A DNA stretch of 7,700 nucleotides from Rickettsiales bacterium (lineage in GTDB: Bacteria; Pseudomonadota; Alphaproteobacteria; Rickettsiales; Anaplasmataceae). The first letter of the stretch is position 1. Every line of letters begins with the position of its first letter. The notes beneath the pieces are model-generated. The model saw nothing but the letters and a program-made list of their open reading frames with translations, was not told the origin of the DNA and searched no databases. Of the stretch, positions 6,443-7,700 are shown in pieces. Where the stretch lies: the NCBI GenBank assembly GCA_031281335.1, contig JAITFM010000117.1, forward strand, positions 1-7,700. Reading direction: 5' to 3'. Made by a program: the position numbers and the translations under genes.

Positions 6443-6454
6443 AGTCAATTGACT
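6443..6454. repeat. 12-bp perfect palindrome AGTCAATTGACT
   Basis: AGTCAATTGACT reads TTGACT outward on both strands, so it could be an operator or two overlapping -35 elements between the tRNA-like sequence and the DsbD-domain gene. At 17-18 bp spacing, neither side has a good -10. An operator or chance palindrome is therefore more likely than a double promoter. Confidence 0.35.
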
Positions 6455-6511
6455 ATTTAAGTAGATTCTTTTACTTCAAACTGTATTATAGTTTTAATTA
6501 TATGTAAAATC

Positions 6512-7282
6512 GTGGGGTTTCTAATAAATTCAGCATACGCATTTATCGGTGGTGTGGTACTTAACTTTACGCCTTGTGTTTTTCCTGTTCTTTCTCTAAA
6601 AGCAGCAGCAATAATCAATGGCCCTGGCAACTCATTTAAACTGAAATTAAATGGCATAGCCTACACTCTTGGAGTATTGACTAGCATGTTGACATTGTCC
6701 TTAATGCTATTAACATTACGTAACATAGGTTATGCAATGGACTGGGGTTTTCATATACGATCTCCCATTTTTGTAATAATATTACTATATGTAATGTTTA
6801 CAATAGGCTTATGTTTCTGTGGCTTGTTTGACATTCCTCTCATATTTTCTCGTTCAGATAAAGCTAGTAGCAGTTTTCTCGGTGGAATGCTTTTAACGTT
6901 GGTTGCAATTCCCTGTATCACACCTTTTATGGCACCTGCCATAGGTTTTGCTCTTACTCAGTCATCAATACTTATTTCTATTAGCATTTTCTTATTTCTT
7001 GGCTTAGGCATCGCACTTCCATACTTCATTGTATCATTTTTTCCTAACACACTTGAATTTTTACCAAAACCTGGTGAGTGGACGGCAGCATTGAAGCATT
7101 TCCCACTCTTCTCTGTATCTTTATCCATTATTTGGCTGCTTTGGAAGCTGATCAAAGAGTCAGACACAGTACCTATACTAACTGGGTTTTTAAGCCTGGC
7201 ATTTAGTATATGGATATGGATTTTTAACAACGGTATAAGGTCACTATTAGACCTATTATTTCTACACTATTCTTCCGTTTAA
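6512..7282 (+). CDS. DsbD/CcdA-type membrane thiol reductase domain protein
   Basis: This 256-aa polytopic protein matches the membrane (beta) domain of DsbD, which carries electrons from cytoplasmic thioredoxin across the inner membrane to periplasmic thiol proteins. The two signature cysteines are present: Cys22 in NFTPCVFPVLSLK (18-30) and Cys135 in AIPCITPFMAPAIGFALTQ (132-150), equivalent to the redox pair of DsbD. FLFLGLGIALPYFIVSFFP (160-178) and GEWTAALKHFPLFS (188-201) also follow DsbD. Seven or eight membrane segments are likely. The periplasmic alpha and thioredoxin-like gamma domains of full DsbD are absent. The start is GTG at 6512 with no clear Shine-Dalgarno. The frame stays open upstream to a stop at 6458-6460 without an ATG, so a different non-ATG start is possible. 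After the TAA the same frame stays open for 53 codons. Confidence 0.85.
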   Translation: MGFLINSAYAFIGGVVLNFTPCVFPVLSLKAAAIINGPGNSFKLKLNGIAYTLGVLTSMLTLSLMLLTLRNIGYAMDWGFHIRSPIFVIILLYVMFTIGLCFCGLFDIPLIFSRSDKASSSFLGGMLLTLVAIPCITPFMAPAIGFALTQSSILISISIFLFLGLGIALPYFIVSFFPNTLEFLPKPGEWTAALKHFPLFSVSLSIIWLLWKLIKESDTVPILTGFLSLAFSIWIWIFNNGIRSLLDLLFLHYSSV

Positions 7283-7603
7283 TCTATCACCGTTCATCTT
7301 ATCCAAGGCAGCGCAGAAAGTCACCTTTCAAAGAAATTCACAAACCTAGAAAATAAATTCCTCTCAAGCAGAGCTTACTGGCACACTCTTATTCGTACTT
7401 TTACTATTACGGTAATTATATCGGACTTTTTACATAGTTCTTGAACTAATACCAATCCTCGCTACACAGAGAGCGGATAGACAACAGTGGAAAAAAGCTA
7501 TAACGTCGTCCAATAGAAATGAAAAAAAACTACTTAACAAATTCCTCCGGTTCCCTTATTATAATACTGAAGCTATTATTTATCTTCAGTCTGTGCGGAT
7601 TAA
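7283..7603. other. Gap of 321 bp: no clear gene
   Basis: Directly after the DsbD-domain stop, the same frame remains open for 53 codons to a TGA at 7442-7444. The translation (SITVHLIQGS ... SDFLHSS) has no CxxC motif and does not look like the thioredoxin domain that follows the membrane part in DsbD. The rest, about 7445-7603, shows no coding character. Near its end are a TATAAT (7560-7565) without a correctly spaced -35 and an inverted repeat at 7566-7590. I read the stretch as intergenic, possibly with eroded coding sequence. Confidence 0.5.
7566..7590. repeat. 7-bp inverted repeat ahead of the last gene
   Basis: ACTGAAG (7566-7572) and CTTCAGT (7584-7590) form a perfect 7-bp stem around an 11-nt AT-rich loop. 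The stem ends 13 nt before the ATG at 7604. It lacks a T-run, so it could be a leader hairpin rather than a terminator. Confidence 0.4.
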
Positions 7604-7700
7604 ATGACAAAAAAACTTAGCATATTTGGCGTCTCATGTTTAATTTTTTGCACTATGTGCACTGCATGTCTTTTTAAAACTTCTGGTTTTTTACCTATAC
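7604..7700 (+). CDS. Start of an unknown membrane or secreted protein (runs off the window)
   Basis: The ATG at 7604 comes directly after an in-frame stop (7601-7603) and opens a frame that continues past the window edge, giving 32 residues. It begins MTKKLSIFGVSCLIFCTMC and continues ACLFKTSGFLPI after a Thr. Two lysines followed by a hydrophobic, Cys-rich stretch suggest a signal peptide or N-terminal membrane anchor. Cys19 or Cys22 could be a lipoprotein cysteine, but the residues before them fit the lipobox poorly. The Shine-Dalgarno is weak (GCGG). The product cannot be named from this fragment. The four cysteines lie close to a thiol-reductase gene, but a functional link is speculation. 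Confidence 0.5.
   Translation, partial: MTKKLSIFGVSCLIFCTMCTACLFKTSGFLPI

Noticed and set aside
6255..6452. 65-aa plus-strand ORF over the tRNA-like sequence
   Set aside because: It reads through the hairpin and the antisense of a tRNA; composition and context do not support a protein.

Overview
The window is AT-rich and reads as chromosome of an obligate intracellular alphaproteobacterium. It is most likely Wolbachia (Anaplasmataceae, Rickettsiales). This rests on the character of the proteins, the scattered metabolic genes that sit in operons in other bacteria, the lone pstB and the decayed tRNA. It was judged by eye, without a database search.

Layout. On the left, pdhA (minus strand, pyruvate dehydrogenase E1 alpha) diverges from hemJ (plus strand, heme synthesis) across about 54 bp. 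A plus-strand gene of unknown function follows, with a good sigma70-like promoter and a His/Asp-rich C-terminal half. Then comes dxr (plus strand, MEP isoprenoid pathway), which starts with GTG. The 3' end of dxr overlaps the convergent pstB by 4 bp. pstB and dapB (both minus strand) overlap by ATGA and look co-transcribed. Upstream of dapB is a 15-codon mini-ORF with a very strong Shine-Dalgarno sequence. Next is a minus-strand Fic-domain (AMPylator-type) gene that keeps its catalytic and autoinhibitory motifs, but its extreme N-terminus is split into another frame by what looks like a small deletion.

The right third is looser. A stretch of about 490 bp holds the fic promoter, a hairpin, a palindrome and a tRNA-His-like sequence lacking about 8 nt of its anticodon arm. 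A plus-strand gene for the DsbD membrane domain alone (GTG start) follows. Then come 321 bp of non-coding or decayed sequence, and the start of a membrane or secreted protein that runs off the window.

Most genes are conserved housekeeping: pyruvate to acetyl-CoA, heme, isoprenoids, diaminopimelate/lysine, phosphate-type ABC ATPase and thiol reduction. The second-look items are the split Fic gene, the defective tRNA-His, the His/Asp-rich protein, the dapB leader ORF and the stand-alone DsbD domain. I found no CRISPR array, transposase or prophage gene, and no convincing multi-gene novel system.
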